A stretch of DNA of 64,000 bases from Trichomonas vaginalis G3 (GCF_026262505.1 NC_067204.1:7845797-7909796), one strand, 5' to 3'. Positions 19,179-29,355 are shown, counted from the stretch's first letter. Made by a program: numbers and translations. The notes: generated from the letters alone by a model not told the origin.

Positions 19179-21327
19179 TTATTTCATGCAATGTTTTATT
19201 TCTGTGCCGTCTTCTTTAACACCCCAGTACTTCCTTTTCGATATTACATGAACTTCGGTGAAAATTTTGTCCAATTTGAATTGACCCATCTTTTCACCGA
19301 CCATGCCCATTTCAATGAGTTTGTTATAGCCTTCTTCGTTCGTCATGAGTGCGTCAATGTTCTCATAGTAAACCTTGACTTTGGATTTGACTTCGGAGAA
19401 GAATTTGTTGTAGTTGTCAAGGACTGCCTTTGCGAACTGAGGGTAAGACCAATGTTCGACAATAGGTTTTAATGTGGTTACTAAGCCACTTTGACCTTGA
19501 GTGAATTCGTACTTCAAAACAAAAGGAGAAAACCTTTCAACAAAGTTGTCGACCTTCTCATAATGTTTACTCTTCATCTCTTGAGGTTTCTTAATGGAAT
19601 ATCCCCATGTCGAATTCATAAGCAATTTGAGTGTCATTGCAAGTTTGCGGTTTGAAGCTTTCCTAATATCATAGAGTTGTTGTATGACTTTTCCAACTGT
19701 ATAGTTCCTTCCTGGGAACTCACCATCTTCGTTTGGAATTCCAGTCGGGATATATTGGACGAACCTCATGTACGCAGCGTTAAGGTCGACATAGTATATT
19801 TTTTCGTATGAGTCGAACTTGTCGCAACCAATGGGTCCAGTTCGTGGAAATTCAAGTGAGTCTCTTATCTTCTGAGAAACTTCTCCTGTTATCTCATAAA
19901 CATCGTCGAAGCAACCTGTTTCATATAAAACCTTCTGACTAACTCCGATGCTCTCCAATACAATTTGACGTCGATTGGATTTCTCAATGGAAGTTTGTTT
20001 ATAGCATCTTGAAGTTCTTGCAACCTCATTGGAAGTTCTTCTGGTTCAGGTTGGTATCCGAACAATCCAACTCCTTTTGGAACTGTGTACTTCTTTTGTA
20101 CTAGAACTTTGTCTGGAACAACTTTTGGTCTTGCTAACAGTGAAAAGTTTGTTTCGTCTTTTGGTACAAAACTTTCTGTCAGCTTGTCATCTGGAATTGG
20201 TTCCAACAAACCTTTCTCGAAAAGAATGTTAACAGCTCTGACAATGTTGCACTTGCCTTTTCCGAACAATGGGTTTGTAAGACTTTCGTTCAACATGAAG
20301 TGGTTGTGGACAATTACAATCTTCAACCATGGTAAGTCTTTGCTCAACAACATAGTCGTCATGTGAAGAACCTTTCTCAGTCGGAATGTTGACTCGGATA
20401 TTGACATTTGCCAACGGTGCAATTTTGCCAATTGACCTCTGAGAATGTACCTTGTCTTCACACATGACTCAAGATACTTCATCTTCTCTCTGAACAAGAC
20501 CAGAGTTCCTGAGACATGTAAGAATACAAGGTTCATTGACAATTGTTTCAATTGAATTGTAAATTCCATACCTTGTCAAGTCAATGTCAGACTTATTTAT
20601 GAACGGGAAGTATCCAGCATGTTGTCTGACTGCTTGAGGGTTATGTTGGTACCATTCGAACTTTACACTTGCAATTCCTTCAATTGCATTCAAAATGTCT
20701 GAGTCGGAGTCAAACATTTGTTCTCTCTTTGTAGTCTTGAAAGCGTCGAGAAGTTGTGCGGCTGTTGTGACATTGCCATGTGCATAGTATATATGACCAT
20801 CTAAATCTGTTACGGTTAGTCTGAGATTGTATCCTTTCTTATTTCCGTCTTGAATTGCAGCAAGTACACCCATGAAGCCTTCTTTGTTCTTTCCTTCGTC
20901 AAAATTTACTGTAAAGGTTCGACCAGAAGTAATTTTACTTCTAACTACGATACTTTTCATATGCATATCTTGTTCTTTCCATGGGAGCATGTGCGTCTTC
21001 ACCTTTTCCTTTTTTCCTTCTCAAGGGATGCAATTGTTCGTCATGTTTCCAGTAGAATCTGGCAAAGCCGTCGTGTCCTTCAACTTGAGGCTCACTAACA
21101 TCGAAAGGCAAGTTCATAAGACGCTCTTCTTCTAACCTCTCCAGTCTGTTTGGATAATTGGCGCGCGCGGTTTCTAAGTCCATCTCGTAGCGAAGACCAG
21201 ACAGTTTGTCATAGACTTTTATTGGCTTTCCCTTCCTATATTTAAACTTCTTCGAAACTTTCCAACCATATCTTTCTAACTCTGCTTTTATTCTAGCAGA
21301 CCTTCTGTCCATTCTATATGGGGGCAT
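19179..21327 (-). CDS. Protein-primed-type DNA polymerase B, frameshifted
   Basis: About 716 codons over four frames (21327-20941, 21002-20469, 20569-19889, 19958-19179), with breaks at 20958-20970, 20477-20483 and 19955-19962. Motif A is Tyr-Val-Asp-Leu-Asn-Ala-Ala-Tyr (about 19775-19800). Motif B is Lys-x6-Leu-Met-Asn-Ser-x-Trp-Gly-Tyr (about 19600-19640). Motif C reads Tyr-Tyr-Glu-Asn-Ile-Asp-Ala (about 19360-19380), with Asn where DTD has its first Asp. The N-terminal exonuclease motifs are not clear and the protein is shorter than usual Polinton PolBs (over 1,000 residues). It should replicate the element from protein-primed ends. Adjacent to the integrase-capsid block, reading left. Confidence 0.85.
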
Positions 21328-21358
21328 TTTTATAAAAATAAAAAAATATTTTTTTTCT

Positions 21359-21943
21359 TTACTTTACATAACCACCTGCTGCCATAAGTCTTTGACGCCA
21401 ACCCATACCAGCTAATGAAGGTTGACTTGGTTTAGTTTGGAAACTAAACTTTGGTTTTGGTTTATCTTCAGTTTTTGGTTTTTCTTCTTCTATCGGTTTT
21501 TCGTCACTTTTCGGTTCCTCTGACTTTACCTCACTTGCAGGAACAGTTGTGTCGTCAACATCTTCATAAATATCATATGCCATTTGTTTTTGTTTTCCTT
21601 TCAACTTTTTGTGTTTGTTGTAAAGTTTAGAATATTTCGACTCTAAGTCAATGAGATGTTCTATAATGAACTGTTGGTCAGTGAAGTAAACTTTTCCATC
21701 TGTTGTCTCGAAAGCTCCTTCAGACTTCAATATTTTATTTGTGAGAGTCTGTTTCTTTTTTGAGATACTAGCCGTTCCATTTCTATGAAAAGTGACTTTG
21801 TAGTTAGGGTTTGTATTTCCAGACCTGGCACTTTCTATTATTGAATTTTTCTCTTCATCGGTAAGTTCTTTGACAGGTTTTGACAATGGTTCTGAACTTT
21901 TTGTTTGTGGTGTCAAATCTACCGTTTCAACTTCTTCGGTCAT
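21359..21943 (-). CDS. Lys/Glu-rich Maverick protein
   Basis: 194 residues, intact. N-terminal Thr/Glu-rich segment, a central globular part with a coiled-coil segment (residues 95-120), then Glu-Lys-Pro repeats and a basic Gly-rich tail. The start is preceded by AAAATTTTTTACTGAGATGAA, nearly identical to the leader of the next gene upstream. Could be a core or scaffold protein; no family recognised. Confidence 0.6.
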   Translation of the reverse strand: MTEEVETVDLTPQTKSSEPLSKPVKELTDEEKNSIIESARSGNTNPNYKVTFHRNGTASISKKKQTLTNKILKSEGAFETTDGKVYFTDQQFIIEHLIDLESKYSKLYNKHKKLKGKQKQMAYDIYEDVDDTTVPASEVKSEEPKSDEKPIEEEKPKTEDKPKPKFSFQTKPSQPSLAGMGWRQRLMAAGGYVK

Positions 21944-21962
21944 TTCATCTCAGTAAAAAATT

Positions 21963-22115
21963 TTAGTTTGGTTTGTTTTCAACTGGTTGTTGTTGTTTTT
22001 TAAGTCGGTCTAAAACTTCCTGAGGTATAGGAAGAACTTGACAAACACGTTGTGTAACTGCTGGAAGTCGACAAATCCATCTTGAACCCATTTGTCTCAA
22101 TGCTGTATTGTTCAT
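21963..22115 (-). CDS. Small basic Maverick protein
   Basis: 50 residues, too short for many gene callers: ATG 22115, TAA 21963-21965. Basic (Arg, Lys, Gln), two Cys. Supported by its leader TTTTTTACCGAGATGAA, shared with the gene at 21943, and by tight head-to-tail spacing. Function unknown. Confidence 0.5.
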   Translation of the reverse strand: MNNTALRQMGSRWICRLPAVTQRVCQVLPIPQEVLDRLKKQQQPVENKPN

Positions 22116-22134
22116 TTCATCTCGGTAAAAAATT

Positions 22135-22536
22135 TTACATTCCCCACGTTTGAGGCGGTTGAGGTTGGTTATTGTTTACCCATTGTTGTGCATGGTTATA
22201 TCCTCTGTTAAAGAATCTTTCACCTTGGTCCATATAGTGTCCTGCTTGGTTATAGTAGTCATTTGCTTTGTTATAATAGTTTCCTGCTTGTCTTCCTACA
22301 TTGTCCATCCATCCTTGAACTTTTCCTCTTGTTTCAGGATTTGGAATAAGATTTGCTGCATCTCGTGCTACCTCCCAACCTTTCTGTACAGTTTGTATAA
22401 TAGGTTGTGCTTTCTCTTTAAGTATACCTAATGTACTCAAAATCTTCCTTCCAATTCCAAATGCACCTCTGGCTAGTGTTCCCACTGCGGGCAAAAATCT
22501 AGATGCGACTCCTGCTATTGCGCCAAATAAACCCAT
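22135..22536 (-). CDS. Amphipathic membrane-active-type protein
   Basis: 133 residues, intact. It starts Met-Gly-Leu-Phe-Gly-Ala-Ile-Ala-Gly, a hydrophobic Gly-rich segment similar in character to viral fusion or lytic peptides, followed by amphipathic helices and an Asn/Tyr/Gln-rich tail with short repeats. Position beside virion genes suggests a minor virion protein that disturbs membranes on entry, as adenoviral protein VI does; that is inference. The smaller protein at 25759 has the same design. Confidence 0.6.
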   Translation of the reverse strand: MGLFGAIAGVASRFLPAVGTLARGAFGIGRKILSTLGILKEKAQPIIQTVQKGWEVARDAANLIPNPETRGKVQGWMDNVGRQAGNYYNKANDYYNQAGHYMDQGERFFNRGYNHAQQWVNNNQPQPPQTWGM

Positions 22537-22553
22537 TTCTTATAGGGTAAAAA

Positions 22554-23520
22554 ATGACGAATCCAAACAAGGACCCCTATGTTTCTAAAGCGACAAAGAA
22601 AGCACTCATGATAAAAATCTTTAGTTCAACACCAAATGCTTGGTTTATGGATATCTTGGAAAACATTCCGAGGTATAGAGAAGATGGACCACCATACTGG
22701 CTAATATTTGTCGGTCAAAACACAAGATACTGTGAAGCCATACCATTACAGTCCAAAAATATTTTAGATGTGAAAACTGCTTTGACAATATTCGTTGACA
22801 AATACCATCCAACAAAACTGACATCTGACTGTGAAAGTTCTTTCAAATCAGACGATATTAAAAACTATCTGCGTTCAAAAAATGTAAACCAATATTTCAT
22901 TGTCGACCAAAACCATTCTGCTCTTGGTGTCATTGACAGTTGTATAAAAATCTTAAGAGACTTAAATCAACCACAAGGTGGTGAAGCAAATGAAATGTCA
23001 TATGCGACAAGTATAGACACTTCTCCATGGCAAAGATGAGACAAGTTTTAAATATTTACAATAACCGTAAACAAAAAGGTTTGGGAAACCACTCCCCCGA
23101 AGAAATGAAAAACAACCCCGACTTAGAGAAAGACTTTATATTTAACAATTTAGTCAAAAGAGACAAACAAGAAAGAATGCCAGGCTTCAAACTTAAGAAA
23201 GGTGACAAAGTAAAAATAGAAATACCTAAACGCGACCCATATGAAAATACTATTGACTATGACAACAATGGAACTCGACAGGTACTCACATTCGTGTTCG
23301 TAAAAATAGAAGAAAGTATACAAGAGAATATTATGAAGTTTTAGGCAAACATGGCAAAATGTACAGACTGCAAGCAGAAGATAAAACTACTATTGTCAGA
23401 CCTCGTTCAAACTTGTTAAGGTTCAAGGTGGTATACTTTCAAAGACAGTTCCAAACAAATATAAGACAACTCCTGACGAATATGCTAAAGAAGTTGAAAA
23501 TGACGACTAAGCAATTCTAT
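22554..23520 (+). CDS. Retroviral-type (rve) integrase, frameshifted
   Basis: About 325 codons in four frames: 22554-23039, 23027 to about 23283, a piece to about 23422, and a tail ending TAA at 23518-23520. Breaks at 23033-23040 (AAGATGAG), 23279-23287 (GGTACTC) and 23419-23427 (GGTTCAAGG) are all +1/+4 class. Catalytic residues: Asp in Phe-Met-Asp-Ile-Leu (about 22650), Asp in Thr-Ser-Asp-Cys (about 22825), and Asp in Gly-Val-Ile-Asp (about 22930), where many rve enzymes have Glu. A basic C-terminal SH3-like segment follows (from about 23190). It inserts the element and makes the short target duplication. Its 3' end overlaps the fibre gene on the other strand. Confidence 0.88.
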
Positions 23521-24893
23521 ACCATGCACAAACTGTCATGTAAGGTGGCATGTATTTTTTACCTAGTCCTGTAGATGTTGTTGTAAAAGTATGTTGGTGG
23601 TTTCCTCCTGGTTCAGTTTGTCGAAAAGTCTTTTTTGCTGAATGGTATAATCTGGAGATAAACGTCATAGCCAGCTTCATACTCTGAGTTGTATAATGGG
23701 TGGTCTCTTAATGAGTGGCTATGGTCGCCAGAAAAGTTTGTTGTACCAGAATGACTATGTGGTGGCAAGTTGTCGACAGATATCGTTTTACTTCCACCTG
23801 TTTTCTTTGGAGTGTGTGCACAATACAAAAAACTTTCGAGTATTTGAGTCCAAGTTCCAAAACCAAGTACTACTTCTGGTCTGGTAGAGTTCATTGACGT
23901 ATAAATAGAACCAACCGGGTAAATGGTTTGAAGTATTTCTGTCTTTAATGTTTGAAGCTCTTTTTTGTCTGCTTTCTTGTCATATAAATCTTGAGCAGTG
24001 AATTTAATATTATGTTCATCCTCCATGACATAAACATCTCTACATCTAATGTTTCTCATCGTTGTTATGTCGTCATCCGATGTTAAACCTTGTGGAAAGT
24101 TAGGAGGTTTACAATATATTGCATCCCCACCAGTTTCTTCAACCGTTCCTTCAATATTTTCTATACCAACAGTTGCGAAGAAGCTATGTGTATGTCCAAC
24201 GTCACTTTTCCTGTTTAAGGTTTCTTGTAAGTTTGTAATATTTGCAATGGTATGTGTATGTCCAACGTCACTTTTCCTGTTTAAGGTTTCTTGTAAGTTT
24301 GTAATATTTGCAATGGTATGTGTATGGTTCTTATCCGCTTTAAGGTCTAAACATCCTGAAACCCACCCTGTATTGGCTTTACCTTCTAAAATCTTCGATG
24401 TCCGTTCATGGTACCATTCAACCCTTTTTATAATTTCATTGTCTTTTTCATCCACATATTCCTTATCTGCCTTCTTCACTAACCCACTAGCCAGATATGC
24501 TAACTCATCGTCAACATACTCTTTGTCAGCTTTCTTTTCAACATCCTCTTTCGTTGCATATGTTGCATCTGCTCTGTCATGTTCTTCTTGAACTTTTTCA
24601 ATGACATATTCTTTGTCAGCTTTGTTGCCAACATCTGCTTTCAAAAGAAGTTCATCTATAGGCTTCTCGTTTAAAGTTCTTTTTGTTGGATTTATACAAA
24701 CAGTATGGTTCTTACTGTCTTGAAACAGAAACTCGTCTGTCATTGGGTTTAATGTCAGTTTTAAGTTTCCTTCTTTCAATGACTCAGATATCTTAGAATA
24801 GTTTGAAAAGTTTGTTGTGTTCTTATTTAGAGCTTGCAAAATGAGTTGTCGGTTGTGTTGTATTTCTCTCATAGACGCTGTTTCTTTCGACAT
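23517..24893 (-). CDS. Trimeric fibre with phage-type tail-collar tip
   Basis: About 458 codons. The long frame (24893-23613) ends early; dropping one A from the A6 run at about 23630 (minus-strand AGCAAAAAAGAC) carries it to TAG at 23517. N-terminal head, then many Lys-Ala-Asp-Lys-(E/K) repeats typical of trimeric fibre shafts. A 63-bp tandem duplication (24181-24320) gives two copies of a His-Thr-His-containing repeat. The tip has Tyr-Pro-Val-Gly-Ser-Ile-Tyr and Pro-Pro-His-Ser-His, the hallmarks of bacteriophage tail-collar/receptor-binding domains. It is likely the receptor-binding spike of the particle. Confidence 0.8.
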
Positions 24894-24911
24894 TTTTATT
24901 CTAGATAAAAT

Positions 24912-25756
24912 ATGCTTTCAATAGAAAAGAAATTCAAGAGTTGCTACAACTAAACCATTAGATGAACTTTTTACTAATGTCGGTCAAAAGTTTGAGACAG
25001 AGACCGTAAAGCATGAAGGCTATCGTTTTGACTACCCCTTAAGATGGTTAAGAGACCATCCGTCACAAAAGCTATTGGCTTTCGTAGAATGAAGTTCATT
25101 TCAGAAGCCATACATGGTTTCCCATTTACGGTCGCTTTTGAAGTTCGATACTATAACAAAGAAAAACGTACGTATGAGAAATTTGAACAGGGAAAACTTT
25201 TACAAGTTAGTTTGCTTGTAAACTTAGAAACAACTCTTCAAGCTTTTCAAGAAAAAATAAACGATATCTATCTCGAATATGCAAAACAGTACAACATTGA
25301 CGAAGGAGAGTACCATCTCGATATTATATATGACAGGAAAAATGCAACTGTTAAAATCAATAGAATAGAAGACCTTGGAGAAGACGTTTATATTTCTACA
25401 AAATATAACAACTTGGCATGGTATAGATTTTTGAGGATGTTAAATCAGCCTGCAGAATATCCAGTACACCCGAACTTTTATGAAGTCGAAAACCCTAATG
25501 GAACATATGAAAATGTTTTCGACTCAGATGCTATTATAGTTCATGCTTCATTTTCTGGTGCACAAAACTCTTTTTATGCTTGGCAAATGACTTTTACGAA
25601 AAACCTACAAAGCTATATGAACCACCGAGTGGAAGTATTTCAGACTTTCAAGTATGGTTTACTACAGATGGAAGAAAGAGAATAATTCCATTATACCACG
25701 CGTTTTACTTAGAACTTAGTTTCATATACAACTACTATCGAACGGTAAAAATATAA
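24912..25756 (+). CDS. Candidate penton/minor capsid protein, frameshifted
   Basis: About 280 codons. ATG 24912 shares a 19-bp promoter (TTCTAGATAAAAT) with the divergent fibre gene. Breaks at 24920-24926 and 24960-24966 (paired), 25042-25047 (AAGATGG) and 25612-25620 (GCTATATGAA) are +1/+4 class; the last frame ends at 25756. Beta-rich, with many Tyr, Phe, Val and Asn, plus a late Trp-Phe-Thr-Thr-Asp-Gly strand. Composition and size fit a single jelly-roll capsomer, and Polintons encode one beside the major capsid protein. Not proven; the 9590 gene is the alternative. Confidence 0.5.
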
Positions 25757-25758
25757 TT

Positions 25759-26001
25759 TTAATACGGTTGAGGTGTTGGATTTGGTTGCCAACTAGACTG
25801 TGGTGCAGGTTCAGGCTGTTGTATAACAGGAGCTTGTTCTTCTGGTTCAGGGTCTTTAGGTATAATACCAACGAACTGACCTACTCTTTTACCAATATTT
25901 TTGACTCCGTTCCAAATTCCTCTTCCGACGGTTTTTATTCCATTCCATATACCTCTTCCAACATTTCGAAAGAAGTTTCCTATTCTTCCAAAGAAACCCA
26001 T
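25759..26001 (-). CDS. Small amphipathic Gly-rich protein
   Basis: 80 residues, intact. Met-Gly-Phe-Phe-Gly start, then two near-copies of a Gly-Arg-Gly-Ile-Trp-Asn-Gly motif forming amphipathic helices, then a Pro/Gln/Glu tail. Same layout as the protein at 22135, so the two may be paralogues or convergent membrane-active virion peptides. Function inferred from design only. Confidence 0.55.
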   Translation of the reverse strand: MGFFGRIGNFFRNVGRGIWNGIKTVGRGIWNGVKNIGKRVGQFVGIIPKDPEPEEQAPVIQQPEPAPQSSWQPNPTPQPY

Positions 26002-26019
26002 TTTACTATATGTAAAAAT

Positions 26020-26381
26020 CTAATGTCCACCTAGTCTCTTACGTTTCCTTCTGAGTTCCATAGCATTCTTTAACTGGAGCTCATACATTCTATTTCTCCT
26101 CTGGTAGAAAACATACTCTGGGTCAACTCCTGTGTTCGCGTCATCTGCATAGAGTTGTTTATATCCCACTTCGGGTTTGTATAAAACTCTTTCCATCTCA
26201 TATTTGCATACCATGGTGGTAAGCCTAACGCAGCGTCATTTGACATGGCAGTTTGCATTTGTACATCTGTTGGCACTTGACCATAGTTTGCCATTGCAGT
26301 TTGTATTCTAACTTCATTTGGAATATTCTCTGGGTTTGGTTGTCCAGGTTGCTGTGCATTCGCTAAGTTCTGTGCGTCCAT
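26020..26381 (-). CDS. Maverick protein of unknown function, one frameshift
   Basis: About 120 codons: frame from 26381, switch at 26198-26206 (TTTGCATACC/AAATATGAG on the minus strand), end at 26020. Two near-identical 17-residue repeats (Gln-x-Ala-Met-(A/S)-Asn) lie in the N-terminal half; the C-terminus is a run of Arg and Lys. The basic end suggests nucleic-acid contact. No family recognised. Confidence 0.5.
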
Positions 26382-26404
26382 TTAATATTAGATAAAAATA
26401 TCTC

Positions 26405-26536
26405 TTACGAGTACATATGCTGAACATTTGCTGGTATTGGTTCATCTTCATATTCTCTGTACTTTTCTGCCACGTCAAATAAGTAAATGACACAATGGAA
26501 AAAACCTAAAACAAGTAGTCCTATTTCAAACCACAT
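26405..26536 (-). CDS. 43-residue membrane protein
   Basis: ATG 26536 to TAA 26405. One hydrophobic helix at residues 3-25 (Ile, Leu, Val, Phe) followed by an acidic cytosol-like tail. The start overlaps the end of the methyltransferase gene by 16 bp. Size and layout suggest a viral-type small membrane protein; function unknown. Confidence 0.5.
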   Translation of the reverse strand: MWFEIGLLVLGFFHCVIYLFDVAEKYREYEDEPIPANVQHMYS

Positions 26537-27336
26537 TTACTTACTAGTAAAATTTCTTTGTTATGACACTTTCTCCAGTTTATAGGACCTCTCTCATATT
26601 CTATCTTATCGTATCTAAAATCATAGTCATGTATGTCCTCTAACCATCTCATGACACTTTCCAAACCACTTTTATCGGATGTAAAGTAAAAGCATGGATG
26701 GTTATGTAAAACGTCTAAAGTTTCTAAAGAGTCTCTCAAAGTCCAGTCTACTTTATTGAAAATCCCATGTGTTATAGAACGGCGGGTCCACTATAAAGAA
26801 AACATTTTCCTTGTCTTTATATTTTTCATACAACTCTGTCCAATGACATCTCACAAACTCTATACCTCAATATATTTTTCTATGTTCTCTTTGAAAACAT
26901 TTGTATAGTTAAGATATAAAACTTTTGACATAAGTGTTTCAATGTCATGAACTCTTATAGCACCACTATATAATAGTCTAGCAGATATACTATCCCAGTC
27001 TATATATTCTGCTTTTTTCAAAACCTCTCTGACAGTATTTTTCTTATCTAATGGTATACGTTCCATCTTACCTATAGGTATCTTTTCTTTTAACTCTTTC
27101 AATATTTTGTTTGTGTCTGGTATATGTTTGAGACGGTTCATATAGTTGTCGAAGTCATTGCATATAATCTTTGAGTCAGGAAATACAGTATGGCACAAAT
27201 GAGATATATAGAAACTTCCACCGAACAAATCTACAAATGTTAGACCATTCGGTAGTTTCTTAAGTTCTCTCAATAGAATATCTTTACATCTACTCTTATT
27301 TCCAAAGAAGGGTAACGGTGGTTTTGTAAAATTCAT
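26521..27336 (-). CDS. D12-class DNA adenine methyltransferase, frameshifted
   Basis: About 270 codons: 27336-26860, then a frame crossing 26860-26770, then 26739-26521. Breaks at 26863-26870 (GGTATAGAG on the minus strand, +1/+4 class) and about 26766-26772 (CAATAAAG, +2 class). Features of Dam-like N6-adenine methyltransferases: Pro-Phe-Phe-Gly-Asn-Lys near the start, Phe-Val-Asp-Leu-Phe-Gly-Gly (SAM motif I, residues 34-40), and Asp-Pro-Pro-Phe (catalytic DPPY-type motif). The enzyme would put 6mA on DNA. It is the last gene before the right terminus. It may protect the element or mark it; both are inference. Confidence 0.85.
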
Positions 27337-27389
27337 TTTATATATATAATAAAAATGTTTTTTCCTGAAAAGTGACAGAAAAGTGACGG
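27337..27389. promoter_or_regulatory. Subterminal promoter-like DNA
   Basis: AT-rich with TATATATATAATAAAAAT upstream of the methyltransferase start and two AAAAGTGAC copies facing right. Leftward transcription of the methyltransferase gene probably starts here. Confidence 0.4.
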
Positions 27390-27454
27390 GGGGCTAGAGG
27401 GCACGAAGTGCCTGGAAGCCCCACTACCTTTTTTTTTTTTTTTTTTTTTTTTTT
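27390..27454 (-). repeat. Right terminal inverted repeat with poly-T end
   Basis: Reverse complement of the left end: about 26 T to the boundary, the 18-bp block at 27411-27428, a hairpin GGCAC-GAA-GTGCC (27400-27412) and the complement of TCTAGCCCC. The hairpin bases differ from the left end but still pair. Two AAAAGTGAC motifs lie just inside (27369-27387), the same core motif found before many genes in the window. Confidence 0.92.
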
Positions 27455-27701
27455 TATCCTATCATGCTAGGCTATATATTATAGCATATCCAAAAGGCAA
27501 GGAAATCTATCAGAGAAGCCTTTTTGACCTATCGTTGCCCTACCTCTTTCATCAATCACCTTCACGGTTTTACAAAATTATACCGATAGATTAAATTCCT
27601 TATACGTTTAAGATGGATGTCCGTTTACGCATTATTCAATCATGTCCGTTTATTTTGTGAAAAACCGCTTAGGTTTGGCGGAAAACTATTTTTCACTTAG
27701 G

Positions 27702-28094
27702 ATGTCATCCAGCCAAAGCTCCTCCCGCCAAACATCACCATCTCCAGCTAAGAACCTTCCATGGTACAAGAAATGCTGCTGCTGCAAGAAGTGCAACGGC
27801 TCCTGCTGCAAGTGGTTCCGTGCTAACCAGAAATTATGCAGGGGCATCTTTATTGCCTTAGCCATTATAGTTATCTCCCTCTTTATTCCAGATGAAACCA
27901 CAGAAGCTCAGAAGCAAGAACAGAAACAAGTAGAAAACATTCAAGCCCAAACAATAAAGGTCCCAGAACAAAAACAAGATCAAGTTGTCACAGAAAGTCA
28001 AGGAAATGTTGAAAGTAGTTCTATTGAAAAGGCAGGAACTCCAGAAAACAATAATCCTCCAGAAGCTGAAAATTTGTCCGCAGGTTCTGTTTAA
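27702..28094 (+). CDS. Cys-rich single-pass membrane protein
   Basis: 130 residues from ATG 27702; I prefer this start because it lies 10 bp after TTTTTCACTTAGG, an initiator match (an in-frame ATG at 27642 would add 20 residues). Ser-rich N-terminus, Cys-Cys-Cys-Cys and Cys-Cys clusters (residues 25-38) that could be palmitoylated, a hydrophobic helix (residues 49-63), then a Gln/Glu-rich tail. Host gene, lying just outside the Maverick. No family recognised. Confidence 0.55.
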   Translation: MSSSQSSSRQTSPSPAKNLPWYKKCCCCKKCNGSCCKWFRANQKLCRGIFIALAIIVISLFIPDETTEAQKQEQKQVENIQAQTIKVPEQKQDQVVTESQGNVESSSIEKAGTPENNNPPEAENLSAGSV

Positions 28095-28356
28095 GTTTGT
28101 ATAACGGTAACTCCTTCTTTATCAATAAATTTATTAATATGATTTTATTTAATACGCTTTTTACTCATTTCAATTAGTATTTGGATGTTGGTGGTAATTC
28201 ATCATGTTTTTTATTGAGATTTTGTCATGCGGGTTAAGAATCGCGAAATAAGTGTGTAATTTCTTGTTGTACAGTGAATAAATCTCAAGAAAGAAGATCA
28301 TTTAATTTTAAAAATAACAATAAATAAAATATAATAAAAACAAAAACAAAAGCTAT

Positions 28357-29355
28357 CTAGTCAGCTTTAACCTGTGGCACTCCTAGTGGATCTCTAAAGA
28401 TTGCCTTTGAAGAACCGAAAAATCCTTTAAATTTAATTAAAGCAGCAGTTATTGTAAGAACGATTGATATTATTGCAAACAACTGACTATATTTTGAGAA
28501 ATCAAAAGGCTGTGCATCTATTTTTTGTGCTGTAAGAGTTGAAACATATGAATATTTTTGGCTTTCCGAAAAATGTTGTCCGTCAAAAGAAATCGAAAGG
28601 TGGCATGTTCCTGATAGTTGTGGTTGTAGGCAAGCTATGGATTTGTTCTTAAAAATTTGAGCACCTGAGATTAATTCATCGAATTTGCAAAAAGCCATAT
28701 ATGGTTCAAAGCTCGAAACTTCAGTGTATTCCACAATAACATGAATCGGATGAATTCCAGAAGATGGAGTAATTATATTTTTGATTGAAGGTGCTGGTGG
28801 ATAGCAACTGTATCCATCACCAAGCAATCCATCATGACATTTGCATGTATTTTCAGCCACGCATTTAGCGAGTGTATGACAAAATGGTTTGCAAGTCCAG
28901 CAATCTGTTCCATTAACGTCGCCCTCCTTGCCAAAGTATCCATTTCTGCATGTGCATATGTATTTATCGCCAACACGATTTGGATAAGAATTATTTCCAA
29001 TACATTCAGGCCTGTCTTCATCAAAATCGCCCATATGATGCATTCTACGAATCCTCTCAATATCTTTTTCTGCCATTAATTTTTCTTTCTTTTTGATATC
29101 ATCTTCTCCTTCCTCTTCGTCATCTGTAATGATTGAAGTTGTATTGGTTGTGTTTTCTGATGTACTGTTGTTTTCTGTTACTAAAGTGCTATTATTTGTT
29201 ATATTTGAAACGTTTTGATTTTCATTTTCGTTTGATAACGTTTTATTGATTGTTTCTGTTTGATTTGTAATAGTATTGTTTATATCAGAAGATTCTTTTA
29301 GGATTTTGTCTCCTGTTTCTGATAGAGTTGATGCTAAAAATAAAGAAAAAAACAT
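28357..29355 (-). CDS. Type I membrane protein with EGF-like domains
   Basis: 332 residues from ATG 29355, which gives a signal peptide (Phe-Phe-Ser-Leu-Phe-Leu-Ala); a longer ORF begins at 29511. Next comes an Asn/Thr/Ser-rich stretch with about ten N-glycosylation sites, an acidic stretch, and two EGF-like Cys blocks (residues 115-185, Cys-x-Cys-x3-Gly-Tyr-Phe-Gly and Cys-x-Cys-x-Asp-Gly). An Ig/IPT-like beta domain and a C-terminal transmembrane helix with a short tail follow. Likely a surface protein; ligand unknown. Confidence 0.6.
   Translation of the reverse strand: MFFSLFLASTLSETGDKILKESSDINNTITNQTETINKTLSNENENQNVSNITNNSTLVTENNSTSENTTNTTSIITDDEEEGEDDIKKKEKLMAEKDIERIRRMHHMGDFDEDRPECIGNNSYPNRVGDKYICTCRNGYFGKEGDVNGTDCWTCKPFCHTLAKCVAENTCKCHDGLLGDGYSCYPPAPSIKNIITPSSGIHPIHVIVEYTEVSSFEPYMAFCKFDELISGAQIFKNKSIACLQPQLSGTCHLSISFDGQHFSESQKYSYVSTLTAQKIDAQPFDFSKYSQLFAIISIVLTITAALIKFKGFFGSSKAIFRDPLGVPQVKAD

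Noticed and set aside
20229-20465. Alternative minus-strand frame within PolB
   Set aside because: Overlaps the polymerase frame that continues into motif A; less consistent with neighbouring fragments.
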